Assembly: GCA_030340625.1 (NCBI GenBank)
Contig: JAOPHQ010000596.1
Span: 1 to 64,000 of the forward strand
From: Merluccius polli
Lineage: Eukaryota > Chordata > Actinopteri > Gadiformes > Merlucciidae
DNA length: 64,000 nucleotides
Direction of reading: 5' to 3'
Both the position numbers and the translations under genes were made by a program. How positions within the stretch are numbered: position 1 is the first letter of the stretch; every line of letters starts with the position of its first letter. This document shows, in pieces, positions 63,034 to 64,000 of this stretch. Below the pieces are notes generated by a model, which was not told the origin of the DNA, did no database searches, and worked only from the letters and a program-made list of their open reading frames with translations.

Positions 63034-63285
63034 ATGGGTAAAAAGAGACAACAAATGCCTCCGGCCTTTTTACCCGTGTATAAGTGCACCCGCCGAACAA
63101 TGGGGACAATGTGTAAAGCCAGAGAAGATCTGGGTTTACACGAGGTTTATAAGAGACTGTACGCGCTCGTATTCCTCGGTAAGCGCGACTTAAAGGTTGG
63201 GAATGTTAGCTTTGAAGTCAAAGAGATCACATCAGACTACTGCATCTACAAGTCCGATCGAATGTTTAGTACACCCGCACACTAG
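63034..63285 (+). CDS. Unrecognised 83-codon reading frame (uncertain)
   Basis: An ATG at 63034 opens an 83-codon frame ending in TAG. It begins MGKKRQQMPP, passes through REDLGLHEVYKRLYALVFLG and ends DRMFSTPAH. The frame stays open upstream through an acceptor-like CCTTTCAG near 62994, and a donor-like GGTAAGC lies within it at about 63179, so an internal exon at about 62995-63178 is an alternative reading. Composition is globular and CpG density is above the flanks, but an open frame of this length is expected by chance in a 64-kb window. I do not recognise the product. Confidence 0.2.
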   Translation: MGKKRQQMPPAFLPVYKCTRRTMGTMCKAREDLGLHEVYKRLYALVFLGKRDLKVGNVSFEVKEITSDYCIYKSDRMFSTPAH

Positions 63286-64000
63286 TTTACTTGCAAATGA
63301 GCCAAGACTATACAACAGATTTGATGAACATGTAAGGATCTAAAGATTTAGGATGATCTTTTTCAAGAAATCCGTAAAGGATTTGAACTTCACTTCCTAT
63401 CCACAGCCGTTGAACGAACGCATGGACTTTATTTGCAGATGATGTAGTGTGTGTTGTCACTTGGTTTACATATATAGATGATGGCCCATCCACACATGTA
63501 AAAACATAGAGGGGGTATGGGGTGGATATAGAGTATAATAAACACACATGGGAGTGGCTTCCTGTTAGGTACTCTAAGTGTGAATGTGTAACTTTGTGTA
63601 AGTTTATATCACTTTTACTTTATTTATTTGGGAGTGGACACTAAATATAATGAAGATCAGTAGGCCTACTTTAACATTACCTCGTACTGGCCCTGTATTT
63701 CTCTCTCTCTCTACCTCTCTCTCACTCGCTCTCTCACTCTTTCTCTGACACGAACAAGCATGCACAAGCTAACATTTTCCTCATGGCTATACATACAAAT
63801 ATTTCGGCAGACAAAACCTAAAAAGAAAAAAAGGACAATGCCCTCAGACTAATCTCTGTGGCATGGGTGTGTGTCTCATTTCTGATACACCTCCGGGGGC
63901 CACTACAAGCCTTTCCCAGAATCCCCCTGGTGCCCGACGCTCCCGCTCCAGGCTGACCCATGTTGCCGTGTCTCTTCATGTGGTCATGGGTTGCCTTCGT
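63286..64000. other. Unique DNA with a short CT-rich patch
   Basis: CT-rich at 63699-63745. The last 120 bp are GC-richer and could hold an exon edge, but nothing is decidable at the window end. Confidence 0.45.

Overview
This is a vertebrate, most probably ray-finned fish, nuclear window. The evidence is very dense (CA)n, (CT)n, (TA)n and poly(G/C) tracts, tRNA-derived SINE copies with the 'ctttggat...gctaaatgac' type tail common in teleosts, and hAT and PIF/Harbinger relatives typical of fish genomes. No bacterial operons, Shine-Dalgarno sites, CRISPR arrays or rRNA genes are seen. Nearly all open frames are short, overlap simple repeats, or are no longer than chance allows, so I do not treat them as genes. 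The window reads as intergenic or intronic DNA.

Layout. Positions 1-2500 are TG-rich repeats and unique DNA. Positions 2510-5296 hold a stack of nested DNA transposons: a 2771-bp hAT-type element with a perfect 8-bp target duplication contains a 627-bp PIF/Harbinger element (3-bp TTA duplication, relic MADF reading frame) and a second, 476-bp hAT element (own perfect 8-bp duplication, relic BED zinc-finger frame). A tRNA-type SINE lies at about 6438-6650. From 7 to 24 kb the DNA is mostly unique with a minisatellite and microsatellites. The best host coding candidate is one 3'-terminal exon on the minus strand at 24832-24968 (44 codons plus stop, after a normal-looking splice acceptor); its gene would extend to the right, but I could not place its other exons or name it. 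From 35 to 48 kb there are two foldback elements, a pyrimidine-rich block, a perfect 28-bp-arm hairpin, a duplicated 112-bp block tied to C/CT tracts, and a third foldback element next to a truncated second SINE. A 52-bp minisatellite lies at 51191-51480. An LTR-like minus-strand sequence at about 56745-58440 is interrupted by a 619-bp hAT element with a perfect 8-bp duplication. The last 6 kb are unique DNA with microsatellites and one unrecognised reading frame at 63034-63285.

No set of genes working together can be reconstructed. The clearest biology is the layered transposon history, readable from exact target-site duplications, and an unusual load of simple sequence, especially long dG:dC runs and one-sided pyrimidine tracts.
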